A DNA stretch of 64,000 bases. Origin: Streptomyces bambusae. Lineage in GTDB: Bacteria > Actinomycetota > Actinomycetes > Streptomycetales > Streptomycetaceae. The stretch covers positions 78,430-142,429 of the forward strand of contig NZ_JAJAUZ010000015.1 of assembly GCF_020532645.1 (NCBI RefSeq), given 5' to 3'. A program made the position numbers and the translations under genes. Under the pieces are notes generated by a model. That model made no database searches. It worked only from the letters and a program-made list of their open reading frames with translations, and had not been told where the DNA came from. This document shows positions 35,072-43,332 of this stretch, piece by piece (within the stretch, counting starts at the first letter, position 1; each line of letters opens with the position of its first letter).

Positions 35072-35087
35072 ATTGGTCTGAACCAAG
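35072..35087. promoter_or_regulatory. Chitin-regulon-like operator upstream of the XRE gene
   Basis: ATTGGTCTGAACCAAG, containing the palindrome TTGGT-CTGA-ACCAA. The first nine bases are identical to the site at 28134-28149, and the core TGGTCTGAACCA differs from the DasR core at two positions. It lies between the XRE start (34954) and the LuxR stop. Confidence 0.5.
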
Positions 35088-35124
35088 ACCGGTGGCGGGG
35101 CCGGTGGGGTGGCGGCCGAGCCTC

Positions 35125-35185
35125 CCGGGGCTCCGCCCCGGACCCCGCGCCTCAAACGCCGGCGGGGCCGGAACTGCCCGGCGGG
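35125..35185. repeat. Streptomyces-type palindromic intergenic repeat
   Basis: GGGGCTCCGCCCCGGACCCC followed by CCTCAAACGCCGGCGGGGC is the familiar dispersed repeat found after many Streptomyces genes. Related copies fill 63688-64000. Here it overlaps the last codons and stop of the LuxR gene. Confidence 0.75.
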
Positions 35186-36303
35186 GTGCCGGGAGTGTGA
35201 AACCAGCCGTGGGTGCCCATGGGGCGGGCGGTCGTGACGGCCGGGCGGTAGTGGGCGAAGTAGAGGAGCCGGACCAGGCGGCCGCGGCTGTTCGTACCCG
35301 TCTTGTCGAAGACCTTCTTCAGGTGGTCGCGGACCGTGTGCGGGGAGATCCCGAGGCGCCGGGCCGTTTCCGCGTCCGACAGCCCGTACACGACCAGCTG
35401 TGCCACGTCCTGCTCGCGCGCCGTCAGACCGTACGCCGCCATCAGGAGGCCGATCGTGTGCTCGGGCCGCCCGGCCTCGATGATGACCGCGACCCGCCCC
35501 GCCGGATCCATCCGGTTCGCGGTCAGCGACACCGGCCGGCCGGCCAGGTCCCGCAGGTGGACGCGGACGTCCCCGCCGGCCCGGGCCCGGCTGCACACGT
35601 GCAGCACCGGCTGCGGCAGCACGCCGGGATCCCCGCCGAGCCGGTCGAGCCACGCGTGACCGGACGGCGTGACCGCGTCGATCCCGCCCTCCGCCCCGAA
35701 GGTGACCAGCCCGGGTGCGGACGGCTCCGCCGCCTCCGCGCAGAGCGCGTCGTGCCGCAGATAGGCTCCGCGCAGGCCCCGGGCCAGCGGCGCGGCGAGC
35801 GCGGACATCGCCTCGATCTCCGCCGCGTCGAACGGCGGCCGGTCACCGCCGCGGTGCAGCACCAGCGCCCCCCACACCGTACGGTCGCTGCGCAGCACCA
35901 CCCGCAGCTCGTCACCCATGCCGGTCGGGCGGTAGACGTCGCGGTAGCGGCTGCTCGCCGACGGACGCAGCCGGGTGGACTCCCACAGGCCGGCCGCGAG
36001 TCGGCCGGATCCGACCAGGTGCGGGAACTGGTTGACGTCCTCCTCGCCGTACTCGATGTCCAGCAGCCGGGGCAGGTGGCTGTGCGGCACGCCCCCGTCG
36101 TGGAAGCCGCCGGTGTGCAGCAGCGTCGCCGGGTCGAGGGTCAGCCCGCACACCCCGTCCGCCGCGACCACGGCCGTGACGATGGGTTTCAGGCGGCTGA
36201 ACAAGGTCATCGGGTCCGGGAGTTCCCGGCACAGCTTCTCGATCTCCACATGGGCACGACGCAGTTCGGCTGCGCCGGGCAAGCCTGACAGCGGTCGGGT
36301 CAC
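35152..36303 (-). CDS. LuxR-family transcriptional regulator, 383 aa
   Basis: The C-terminal HTH is clear: YGLTAREQDVAQLVVYGLSDAETARRLGISPHTVRDHLKKVFDKTG (given in parts YGLTAREQDVAQLV, SDAETARRLGISPHTV, RDHLKKVFDKTG), at about residues 280-330. The first 250 residues resemble a GAF-like sensor (VCGLTLDPATLLHTGG, RDVYRPTGMGDELRVVL, TVWGALVLHR) followed by a PAS-like segment. The ligand is unknown. GTG 36303 is the best start but lacks a strong ribosome site. The stop lies inside a dispersed intergenic repeat, so the final residues (about GTPPGSSGPAGV) may be recent additions. Confidence 0.8.
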   Translation of the reverse strand: MTRPLSGLPGAAELRRAHVEIEKLCRELPDPMTLFSRLKPIVTAVVAADGVCGLTLDPATLLHTGGFHDGGVPHSHLPRLLDIEYGEEDVNQFPHLVGSGRLAAGLWESTRLRPSASSRYRDVYRPTGMGDELRVVLRSDRTVWGALVLHRGGDRPPFDAAEIEAMSALAAPLARGLRGAYLRHDALCAEAAEPSAPGLVTFGAEGGIDAVTPSGHAWLDRLGGDPGVLPQPVLHVCSRARAGGDVRVHLRDLAGRPVSLTANRMDPAGRVAVIIEAGRPEHTIGLLMAAYGLTAREQDVAQLVVYGLSDAETARRLGISPHTVRDHLKKVFDKTGTNSRGRLVRLLYFAHYRPAVTTARPMGTHGWFHTPGTPPGSSGPAGV

Positions 36304-36452
36304 CCCGGACTGGTACCCCGCCGCCCCGCGCCGCGCAACCCCCACTTCCAGGGATCGAGCCTTACCGGACAGCCGGGTTAACGTCGTCCTGCGCCAGTCC
36401 GGAACGGCGGAGCACACCACATCCGACGGGGGACCGGACTGGAAAACACGTG

Positions 36453-36514
36453 CAGCGCTGCGGACTCCGGGGGGACAACCTCTTGTCCTCCCCGGCTCGG
36501 GGTCCGCGGCGCTG
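36453..36514 (+). promoter_or_regulatory. Long imperfect hairpin in the leader of the lipoprotein gene
   Basis: CAGCGCTGCGGAC (from 36453) pairs with GTCCGCGGCGCTG (ending 36514), and GGGGGGACAA pairs with TTGTCCTCCCC further in, with an internal loop. It ends 21 bases before the start codon at 36536. It could be an attenuator, an RNA-binding site or a terminator for transcripts from the left. Confidence 0.5.
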
Positions 36515-36535
36515 CCCGTTTCCGAGGGGCGAGGC

Positions 36536-37483
36536 ATGCCGGTTAAAGCGCTCGACCGCAGCACACCGACCGCACTCCCGACCGCACTCCCGGCCGTGCT
36601 CGCCGCCGCCGCCGTGCTCCTGGCCGCCTGCCTCGGCTGCACACCGGCCGCCGGACAAGGCGCGGGCCGGCCGTACCGCGCACCCACAGCAGCCGAACAG
36701 GACACGCTGGAGCACGCGGAATCCCTGCTCGTCGGCGCCTGCATGAAGGACCGGGGCTACCGCTACACCGTGGTGCCGCCGGCGCAACAGCCGCCCGTAC
36801 CACCGGACTTCCCGTACGGGATCGACGACGCGGAGTTCGCCCGCAGCCACGGCTTCGGCACCGACCTCGACCTGCAGGTGACCCGCCGCGCCGCGACGGA
36901 CCCGAACCGCAGCTACGCCCGGTCCCTCGGCAGCGCCCGCGGGACCGGCTACGCACAGGCCCTCACCGGCACCGCCGGGAAACGCATCACGGTCACCCTG
37001 CCGAGCGGCTTCCGCATCGCCACCAACACCACCGGATGCCTCGCCCAGGCGCGCCGCACCCTGTACGGCGACCACCCCGCCTGGTTCGCCGCCACCCGCA
37101 CTGCCGAGAACCTGAAGGCGGTGTACCAGGCCAGGACCCGGAAGGACCCTGCCTACGCGGCGGCGGTACGCAAGTGGTCGGCGTGCATGTCCGGCCGGGG
37201 CTGGCAGGTGAAGGACCTGGAGGCGCTCCGGATGCAGGCCTCGGCCGCCTCGCACCGGGCACCCACCCGCCGGCAGCTGGCGCACGAGCGGGCCGCGGCC
37301 GGTGCGGAGGCGGAGTGCGTGCGCGCGACCGGGCTGGTGGCCGTCGCCCTGCGCGTGGAGGAGCCGTACCGGACCCGCCTCGAACAGACGCATGCCGCCG
37401 CCGTCCGCACCCGTGACCGGCTCGCCGCCGCCGCGCTGCCGCGGGCCCGCGAACTGGTGGCGGAAGCCGGTACCGGCTCCTGA
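36536..37483 (+). CDS. Putative lipoprotein, 315 aa
   Basis: The N-terminus has a basic start, a hydrophobic stretch and AVLLAACLGC, so LAAC or LGC can serve as lipobox. The mature part begins with an acidic helix and repeats a pattern of Cys-Met pairs: VGACMKDRGYRY and WSACMSGRGWQV, with another Cys in NTTGCLAQARRTLYG and EAECVRATG. This Cys-rich helical arrangement is common in unnamed Streptomyces lipoproteins. Function is not known. GAGGGGCGAGG precedes ATG 36536. The gene is preceded by a long hairpin. Confidence 0.75.
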   Translation: MPVKALDRSTPTALPTALPAVLAAAAVLLAACLGCTPAAGQGAGRPYRAPTAAEQDTLEHAESLLVGACMKDRGYRYTVVPPAQQPPVPPDFPYGIDDAEFARSHGFGTDLDLQVTRRAATDPNRSYARSLGSARGTGYAQALTGTAGKRITVTLPSGFRIATNTTGCLAQARRTLYGDHPAWFAATRTAENLKAVYQARTRKDPAYAAAVRKWSACMSGRGWQVKDLEALRMQASAASHRAPTRRQLAHERAAAGAEAECVRATGLVAVALRVEEPYRTRLEQTHAAAVRTRDRLAAAALPRARELVAEAGTGS

Positions 37484-37608
37484 ACCGCCGCCGCCCCCGT
37501 ACCACCCCCATCCCCGGACCGCCCCACCCCCCACCCCCCCCACGCCCCTCGCCACCGTGCCCGCACCGGGTGCGGTGGGCCGTACGACTCGACTGGAGGA
37601 CAGCACTG

Positions 37609-38010
37609 ATGCGATCGAAGGTCATCGGCCTGCTCTTCGCCCTGGCCGCCCTCGTGGGCCTCGGCCTCACCACCGCCGCCCCGGCCTCGGCCGGCACCGG
37701 CGCCTGCGGAAGCGGCAACTTCTGCGCCTGGTACCTCACCAACTACGAAGGCCCGTCCGCCTCGTGGGCCGGCAACGACGCCAACTGGTCCGACAACTGG
37801 CTGTCGAACGGACAGAACATCGACAACGACGACCGGTCGTGGCGCAACAACGGCACCGCGTGCGGCGGTTGCGACCACGTCCGGATCTACGACGGCTCCA
37901 ACTACACCGGCGGCCAGATCGCCTGCCTGCACTTCGGCGACGAAGGCTGGTACCCGGTGGCCAACCCCATGGACCGCGGTTCGTCCCACCGCTGGGGCGG
38001 CGAATGCTGA
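37609..38010 (+). CDS. Secreted peptidase inhibitor I36-like protein
   Basis: 133 aa. A clean Sec signal peptide (MRSKVIGLLFALAALVGLGL, cleavage after APASA) precedes a mature domain of about 103 residues. CGSGNFCAWYLTNYEGPSA, then DNDDRSWRNNGT and VRIYDGSNYTGGQIACL are the gamma-crystallin-like pattern of the I36/SMI family, whose founding member inhibits metalloproteases. Six Cys suggest disulfides. GGAGGACAG precedes ATG 37609. Two secreted metalloproteases are encoded nearby but not in the same operon, so a functional link is speculative. Confidence 0.85.
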   Translation: MRSKVIGLLFALAALVGLGLTTAAPASAGTGACGSGNFCAWYLTNYEGPSASWAGNDANWSDNWLSNGQNIDNDDRSWRNNGTACGGCDHVRIYDGSNYTGGQIACLHFGDEGWYPVANPMDRGSSHRWGGEC

Positions 38011-38026
38011 CCCCGGCCTGAACCGG

Positions 38027-38065
38027 CCGCTGCTCCCGCTCCCGTACCCGGGGCGGGAGCAGCGG
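38027..38065 (+). terminator. Hairpin terminator after the inhibitor gene
   Basis: CCGCTGCTCCCG (38027-38038) pairs perfectly with CGGGAGCAGCGG (38054-38065), beginning 17 bp after the stop codon. Confidence 0.8.
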
Positions 38066-38198
38066 CGCGCCCGGCGGCGATCGGGTCGATTCCGGGGCGA
38101 AGTCCGGTCAGGGGCGCGGAACCCGGTACGACGGCCCCCCGCGCGGCCCATCATGGCGCGGTACGGGACGGTGCCGGCGGCCGAGGGGGACAGGACGC

Positions 38199-41100
38199 AT
38201 GAGCGGGTCGGACAGCGGGGGCGTACGGGGGCTGCGGGCATGGGCCGAGGAGGCGGGGCGGAAGGCCGCGCGGCTGATGTCGTCGGACGGCCCGGCCGCG
38301 CCGGTGCCGGCCGACTTCGACGGGCCGATCGCCGAACTGGACCGGATCCTGCCGCTGCTGGACCACGAGCCGGCCCTGCGCCACCGGCTGACGGTGGTCC
38401 TGGCCCTGCTGCTCACCCGGCGGCTGCTGGCCGGCGGCGGGACCGAGGACCGGCAGCGGGCCCTGAACCTGGTGGCCGAGGCGCGCGAGCCGCGGGCGGG
38501 GGTGACGCTCGCCCCCGAGGAGGAGCAGGTCCTCGCGGCCGCCGCCGCGACGCTGGCCCTGCCGGTGGCGGACCTCGGGGCCGTGGCCGCGGGGAAGGCT
38601 CCGAGCGTCACGGAGGTCGCCGCGTGGACCCTGGAGAACCCGGGCGGCCTGGACGCGTTCCTGCAGGCGGTGCGGGCGATGGCGTCGGCACCCGAGGCAC
38701 TCGTGCCGCTCGGCGACGAACTCCGCCTGCTTGCACAGATGCTCGGCGGACCGGGCCGTGACGGAGTGCCGGCGGACTCTGCCGACCTGCTGCGGATGCT
38801 GCCCGACGGGCACCCGCTCGCGGGGCAGCTGAGGGCGGCGCTGAGCATGCTGGACATGCTCGGCGGTGCCGGCGGCTTCGGACCCGGCAGCGGGCAGGGT
38901 GCCCCCGCCCCCGCCGACCCCGCCCCGCAGCCCCCCGTACGACCACCGCTCCCGGCCCCGGCACCGCCCGGCGCCCCCGGGACGACGTCAGGCGCGGCGC
39001 CGTCCGACCCCTCGACCCCCTCAGAGATCGCCCTGCACGCCCTGCTGCCGGCGGGCCTCGCCCTGATGCAGGTGCTGCAGAGCCGCGAGCCCGAGGAACT
39101 CGACCACGCGCTGGCCCTGCTCGACGCGGCCGAGCAGCGGATGCCCGCCGACGACCCGATGACCCGGATGCTGTCGTCCGTGCGCGCCGGGCTGCTCCAG
39201 ATGGCACCGGCCGCCGGCGGAACCGTCGCGGACGGGGAAGCGGGCCGTGCCCTCGCCGCCCGGCCGGACGTCACGTCCGACCCGCAGGCCGGGGCGTGGA
39301 CCGGGCCCGGCGCCGTCCCGTTGCAGCTGATGCGGCACGCCTCCGCGGTCTTCGGTGCCCGCGGCGCCGACGACCTGCCCGCCCTCGACACGGCGATCGC
39401 GCACCTGACCACGATGGCGGCGGGCCTCGCCCCGGACGGCGAGGACACCGCCCTCGTCCACATCCTCCTCGCCCAGGCCGACATGACGCGCGGCCGCCTG
39501 GCCGGGGACACCGGCCGGCAGCTGTCCGGCGCCGACCGCCTGCTGGACCTGACCGCCCACGCGGACCGGGTACCGCCGCACATCCTCCCGTACCTCCCGC
39601 GCCTGACGGACGCAGCCCGGCACATCCGGGCCGGGCTGACCGGCGACGCCGGAGGAATCCGCCACCTGGAGCCCCCAGGCCCGGACGCCGCGCCCACCGC
39701 ATGGGCGGAGTACGGCACGAAGCTGGCCGCCCGGCACGAGATCACGCACGACCCCGACGACCTGGACCGCGCCGTCGACGCGCTCACCCTGGTGCGCCGG
39801 GCCGTCGCCGCGGGCCGGTCGGCCGCGATCGCCGCGGACAGCCTGTGGCAGCTCTCCCTGCTCCACCAGAGGCGCTGGCACGGCACCCGGCTCGCCGCGG
39901 ACGCCGCCGACGCGACCGCCACCGCCCTGGAGGCCCTGCAGGCCCTGGCCGCGGACGTGGCCCTGCAGACCGGGGCCGGGCACGGCCTGCTCGTCGCCCG
40001 GGCCGGCTCCCGGCGCGCCGTCGACGCCGCCCGCTGGGCGGGCTCACAGGGCCGGCCGGGCGAGGCGGTCACCGCACTCGAACTCGGCCGGGCCATGGTG
40101 CTGCGGGCCGCCGCCACCTCGGCGGGCGTCCCCGAACTCCTGGAGCAGCGCGGCCGCCCCGATCTCGCGGCCGCCTGGCGGCGGCCGGCCGGCGCGTCCG
40201 GCCCGGGTGGGCCGGCCACCCTCCCCAGCCGCCTCCGCCGCCAGGCCCTGGAGGCACTCGGCTACCGCGAAGGCCGGCTGTTCCCGGTCCCCACCGTGAG
40301 CGAACTGACCGCCGGCGTCGCCGACTGCGACGCCGACGCACTGGTCTACCTGATGCCGGGCAGCGGTCCCGCACCCGGCATGGCGCTGGTGATCGGGCCC
40401 GACTGCGGCACCTGCGTGATCGGCCTCCCGCTGCTGACGGAACGCCACAGCGGGCCGCTGCACCGCTACCGGGCCGCCCTGCGGGAGCGGTCCCGCACGC
40501 CGGACGGCCCCGAGGCCGAGCGCGCGTGGGAAGCCGCCCTCACCGACGTGTGCGACTGGTCGTTCCGGGCCGCCCTCGGCCCGGTCCTCGCCGGGATGAC
40601 CGAGCGGATCGCCGCCAACGCCGCTCGCCGGCCCCGCACCGGCACCCCGAGGATCGTCCTCGTCCCGTGCGGCGACCTGGGCATCGTCCCGTGGCACGCC
40701 GGCCGGCTGCCCGCCGGGGCGCCCGGGGACTACGTCTGCCAGTTCATGGCGGTCAGCTACGCCGCGTCCGGCGGCCAGTTCCTCAGCGCCCTCACCCGCG
40801 ACCGGCGGCCCGCGGCCGCCGCACCCGTCCTCCTCGCCGACCCCGGGTTCGACCTCACGTTCGCCGCCCCGGAAGCCCTGGCACTGCACGAGGCCTGCTA
40901 CCCGGGCGCCCGTCTCCTCGGCGGGTTCTACGACGTGGAACCCGAGGCCGACGGCACCCCGGAGGAGGTCCTGGGTCTCCTCGACCAGCCGCTGTCCGTG
41001 CTCCACCTCGCCTGCCACGGTTCCGCGGGCGACGACCCCGCCGTCTCGGCCCTGTGCCTCGCCCCGCCGGAAGGGGCCGGAGCCGGCACCGGTGCCCTGA

Positions 41101-41912
41101 CCGTCACCCGCCTCCTCGCCCACGCCGCGGACTCCGCCGGCCGGGACCGCGCCACCGGCCCGCTCGTCGTGCTGAGCGCCTGCGAGACGGACCTCGGCAA
41201 GGGCGACCACGACGAGGCCCTCACCCTGGCGACGGCCTTCGTGGCCGCAGGCGCCCGGGACGTCGTCGGCTCCCGGTGGACCGTGCATGACGGTGCCTCC
41301 GCCCTGCTGATGGCCGTCTTCCACCACCACGTCGCCGTCGAGGGCCGCACCCCCGCCGACGCCCTCCGCGCCGCCCAGAACTGGATGCTCGACCCCGACC
41401 GCCGCGCCCCCGCCGGCCTGAGCGGCGACCTGCTGCGCGAGCTGGAGCGCCCCGGACTGGACCGGCTGACGCTCTGGGCGGCCTTCACCCACCAGGGCAA
41501 CCCCGGCCCGGCCGGGGGCGCCGCGGCCCCCGCCCCCGAACCGCCCGCGGAAGCCGGCCCGGCGGCCGCGCCCGTCGCCCCGGAGCAGCGCCTCCTCGAC
41601 CTGGTGGCCGAGCACCTGGACGGCATCCGCGACGCCCTCGGCGACTCCGGACACGCCCTGCTGCGCGGCCGCCTGGAGGCCCTGGCCGCCGACCCGGGCG
41701 ACCCCCGGACCCGCCGCAAGGCCCTGTACGGGGTGCGGCTGGCCCTGCTGTCGCTGCCGCCGGGGCACCCCGTACGGCTCGCCCTCGACCTGACCCGCCG
41801 TACGCAGGACGCCCCCGGTCCGGACGCCGGCGACGGAACGGACGCGGTCGCCGGAGCCCGCCGGGTGCTGGCCCTGATGGCGGATCCAGCGGCGGAGCAG
41901 GTCAGTCCGTGA
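38199..41912 (+). CDS. CHAT-domain (caspase-like) protein, 1237 aa
   Basis: CHAT domains are caspase-fold Cys proteases. The catalytic His is H940 in LHLACHGSAG and Cys is C995 in LSACETDLGKG, both intact. The CHAT domain spans about residues 790-1105. Residues 1-780 are mostly Ala/Leu-rich helices with tetratricopeptide character, interrupted by a Pro-rich linker near 235-280. After the CHAT domain come a Pro/Ala linker and an unassigned helical domain (about 1130-1237, EQRLLDLVAEHLDGIRDAL). No signal peptide or membrane helix is seen, so it is cytosolic. CHAT-TPR proteins occur in signalling, stress and defence cell-death systems. Here no gasdermin, effector or sensor gene adjoins it. Its end overlaps the convergent lipoprotein gene by 11 bp. 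Confidence 0.9.
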   Translation: MSGSDSGGVRGLRAWAEEAGRKAARLMSSDGPAAPVPADFDGPIAELDRILPLLDHEPALRHRLTVVLALLLTRRLLAGGGTEDRQRALNLVAEAREPRAGVTLAPEEEQVLAAAAATLALPVADLGAVAAGKAPSVTEVAAWTLENPGGLDAFLQAVRAMASAPEALVPLGDELRLLAQMLGGPGRDGVPADSADLLRMLPDGHPLAGQLRAALSMLDMLGGAGGFGPGSGQGAPAPADPAPQPPVRPPLPAPAPPGAPGTTSGAAPSDPSTPSEIALHALLPAGLALMQVLQSREPEELDHALALLDAAEQRMPADDPMTRMLSSVRAGLLQMAPAAGGTVADGEAGRALAARPDVTSDPQAGAWTGPGAVPLQLMRHASAVFGARGADDLPALDTAIAHLTTMAAGLAPDGEDTALVHILLAQADMTRGRLAGDTGRQLSGADRLLDLTAHADRVPPHILPYLPRLTDAARHIRAGLTGDAGGIRHLEPPGPDAAPTAWAEYGTKLAARHEITHDPDDLDRAVDALTLVRRAVAAGRSAAIAADSLWQLSLLHQRRWHGTRLAADAADATATALEALQALAADVALQTGAGHGLLVARAGSRRAVDAARWAGSQGRPGEAVTALELGRAMVLRAAATSAGVPELLEQRGRPDLAAAWRRPAGASGPGGPATLPSRLRRQALEALGYREGRLFPVPTVSELTAGVADCDADALVYLMPGSGPAPGMALVIGPDCGTCVIGLPLLTERHSGPLHRYRAALRERSRTPDGPEAERAWEAALTDVCDWSFRAALGPVLAGMTERIAANAARRPRTGTPRIVLVPCGDLGIVPWHAGRLPAGAPGDYVCQFMAVSYAASGGQFLSALTRDRRPAAAAPVLLADPGFDLTFAAPEALALHEACYPGARLLGGFYDVEPEADGTPEEVLGLLDQPLSVLHLACHGSAGDDPAVSALCLAPPEGAGAGTGALTVTRLLAHAADSAGRDRATGPLVVLSACETDLGKGDHDEALTLATAFVAAGARDVVGSRWTVHDGASALLMAVFHHHVAVEGRTPADALRAAQNWMLDPDRRAPAGLSGDLLRELERPGLDRLTLWAAFTHQGNPGPAGGAAAPAPEPPAEAGPAAAPVAPEQRLLDLVAEHLDGIRDALGDSGHALLRGRLEALAADPGDPRTRRKALYGVRLALLSLPPGHPVRLALDLTRRTQDAPGPDAGDGTDAVAGARRVLALMADPAAEQVSP

Positions 41913-42993
41913 GGCCGATCGCGGCGCAGTCCGCCCGGTACTGCGCCGTGCAGATCTCCGCGACGGAGTAGACGCCGTCCAGGACCACCGTCTCCTTGAC
42001 GTTGCTCCTGGTCACGGAGATGCCCGGGATCAGGACCGCCGGGATGCGCCGGTCGGTGGGGCTGTCGACCGTCTGGTTGATGATCTGGCTCACCCGCTCG
42101 CCGCGCGCGAGACCGACCGCGATCTCCGCTGCGGCCGCCGCCTCGGGTGCGTACCGCTTGTAGACGGTCATGTACTGGTCGCCCGCCACGATGCGCTGCA
42201 CCGCGGCGAGTTCGGCGTCCTGCCCGGTGACCGGCGGCAGCTTGGTCACGCCGGCCCGCTTCAGCGCGGAGATGATGCCGCCCGCCAGGCCGTCGTTGGC
42301 GGAGTAGACGCCGGCGATCCGGTCCGGGCCGAGGGCCGCCAGGGCGGCCCGCATGTTCTCGGCGGCGTTCTCCGGCTTCCAGTCGACCGTGTCGTACTCC
42401 TTGCCGATCTCCGTCTTGCCGTCGAGGACGGAGTGCGCACCCGCCTTGAACAGCTTCGCGTTCGGGTCCGCGGGCGAGCCGTTCATCATGACGATCCGGC
42501 CGCTGCCGGCCTTCCCGCCCATCGCCTTGAGCAGCGCCTCGCCCTGGACCATGCCGACGTCCCGGTTGTCGTACGACACGTACGCGTCGATCGGGCCCTC
42601 GGCCAGCCGGTCGTACGCCACGACCGGAATCCCGGCCTGCTTGGCCTTGCGCACGGCGCCCGCGATGGCCTTCGAGTCGACCGCGTCGACGACCAGGACG
42701 TCGACCTCCTTGTCGATCATCGCCTCGACCTGGGAGCTCTGGGTGGCCGCGTCCTGCTCGGCGTTGGCGTACAGCACCTCGCCCTTGTTGAACGTGAACC
42801 GGGCGACGGCCTTCTCGAAGAGCGGCTTGTCGAACTTCTCGTACCGCGCCGTGCCGGTCTCCGGCAGCAGCAGTCCCACCGTGACCGAAGCGCCGGAGCC
42901 GCTGCCGTCGTCCCCGCCGCCGCAGCCGGCGAGCGACAGGGCGAGCGCGGCGGCGGCGAAGGCGGCAGTGGCGCGGCCCAGGTGTGTGTTCAC
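41902..42993 (-). CDS. Sugar ABC-transporter substrate-binding lipoprotein (orphan)
   Basis: 363 aa. The signal ends in a clear lipobox, LSLAGC, with Cys at about residue 24, then a Gly/Ser/Asp tether. The rest is a periplasmic-binding-protein type 1 fold of the XylF/RbsB group: VTVGLLLPETGTARYEKFD, VDVLVVDAVDSKAIAGAV, YDRLAEGPIDAYVSYDN and PVTGQDAELAAVQRI. Xylose or a related sugar is likely. No permease or ATPase gene is adjacent on either side, so it must work with components encoded elsewhere or act as a sensor. GTG 42993 is the start, with GAGAGG upstream. Convergent with the CHAT gene. Confidence 0.88.
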   Translation of the reverse strand: MNTHLGRATAAFAAAALALSLAGCGGGDDGSGSGASVTVGLLLPETGTARYEKFDKPLFEKAVARFTFNKGEVLYANAEQDAATQSSQVEAMIDKEVDVLVVDAVDSKAIAGAVRKAKQAGIPVVAYDRLAEGPIDAYVSYDNRDVGMVQGEALLKAMGGKAGSGRIVMMNGSPADPNAKLFKAGAHSVLDGKTEIGKEYDTVDWKPENAAENMRAALAALGPDRIAGVYSANDGLAGGIISALKRAGVTKLPPVTGQDAELAAVQRIVAGDQYMTVYKRYAPEAAAAAEIAVGLARGERVSQIINQTVDSPTDRRIPAVLIPGISVTRSNVKETVVLDGVYSVAEICTAQYRADCAAIGLTD

Positions 42994-43332
42994 GAAGTAA
43001 AACCTCTCTGACCAGGCCGTGGGGGTGCGGCCGAGGAGAGGCAGTCAACTGGGCCGTCATGGCACCGTCAAGAAGTGAACTCTTAACGGGATGACAACGA
43101 TGCCGAGCCTGTGGAACCGCGCCGCTGTTCATTTCGTGAACTGACGAACCATCGGATCGGGCGCCGCCGCTCCCACTGCGGGCGTCACGGTCGTCGCAGA
43201 GCGTGACGAAATGGCGTCCGTCTCCGCTCTCGTAGAGTGAAGCCCTCACGTGGCCGGCCGCCCGCCGCGCCAGAGGGCCGGGCCGCGCGCCCGGCCCGCA
43301 CGGCGGGCGTCCACCCGAACCGGGGGTGTTCC
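42994..43332. other. Divergent intergenic region
   Basis: About 340 bases between the lipoprotein and monooxygenase starts. The stretch 43060-43100 (GTCAAGAAGTGAACTCTTAAC) is AT-richer and partly palindromic. On the minus strand it contains TTGACG, so it may be the lipoprotein promoter and operator. No gene is seen. Confidence 0.4.

Noticed and set aside
37484..37608. C-rich low-complexity stretch as a possible gene or structured RNA
   Set aside because: It is a simple-composition spacer with no stable inverted repeat or ribosome site other than that of the downstream inhibitor gene.
37609..38010. The I36-type inhibitor as a dedicated regulator of the M4-M28 protease
   Set aside because: Different strand and transcript, with three genes between them; only family knowledge supports a link.
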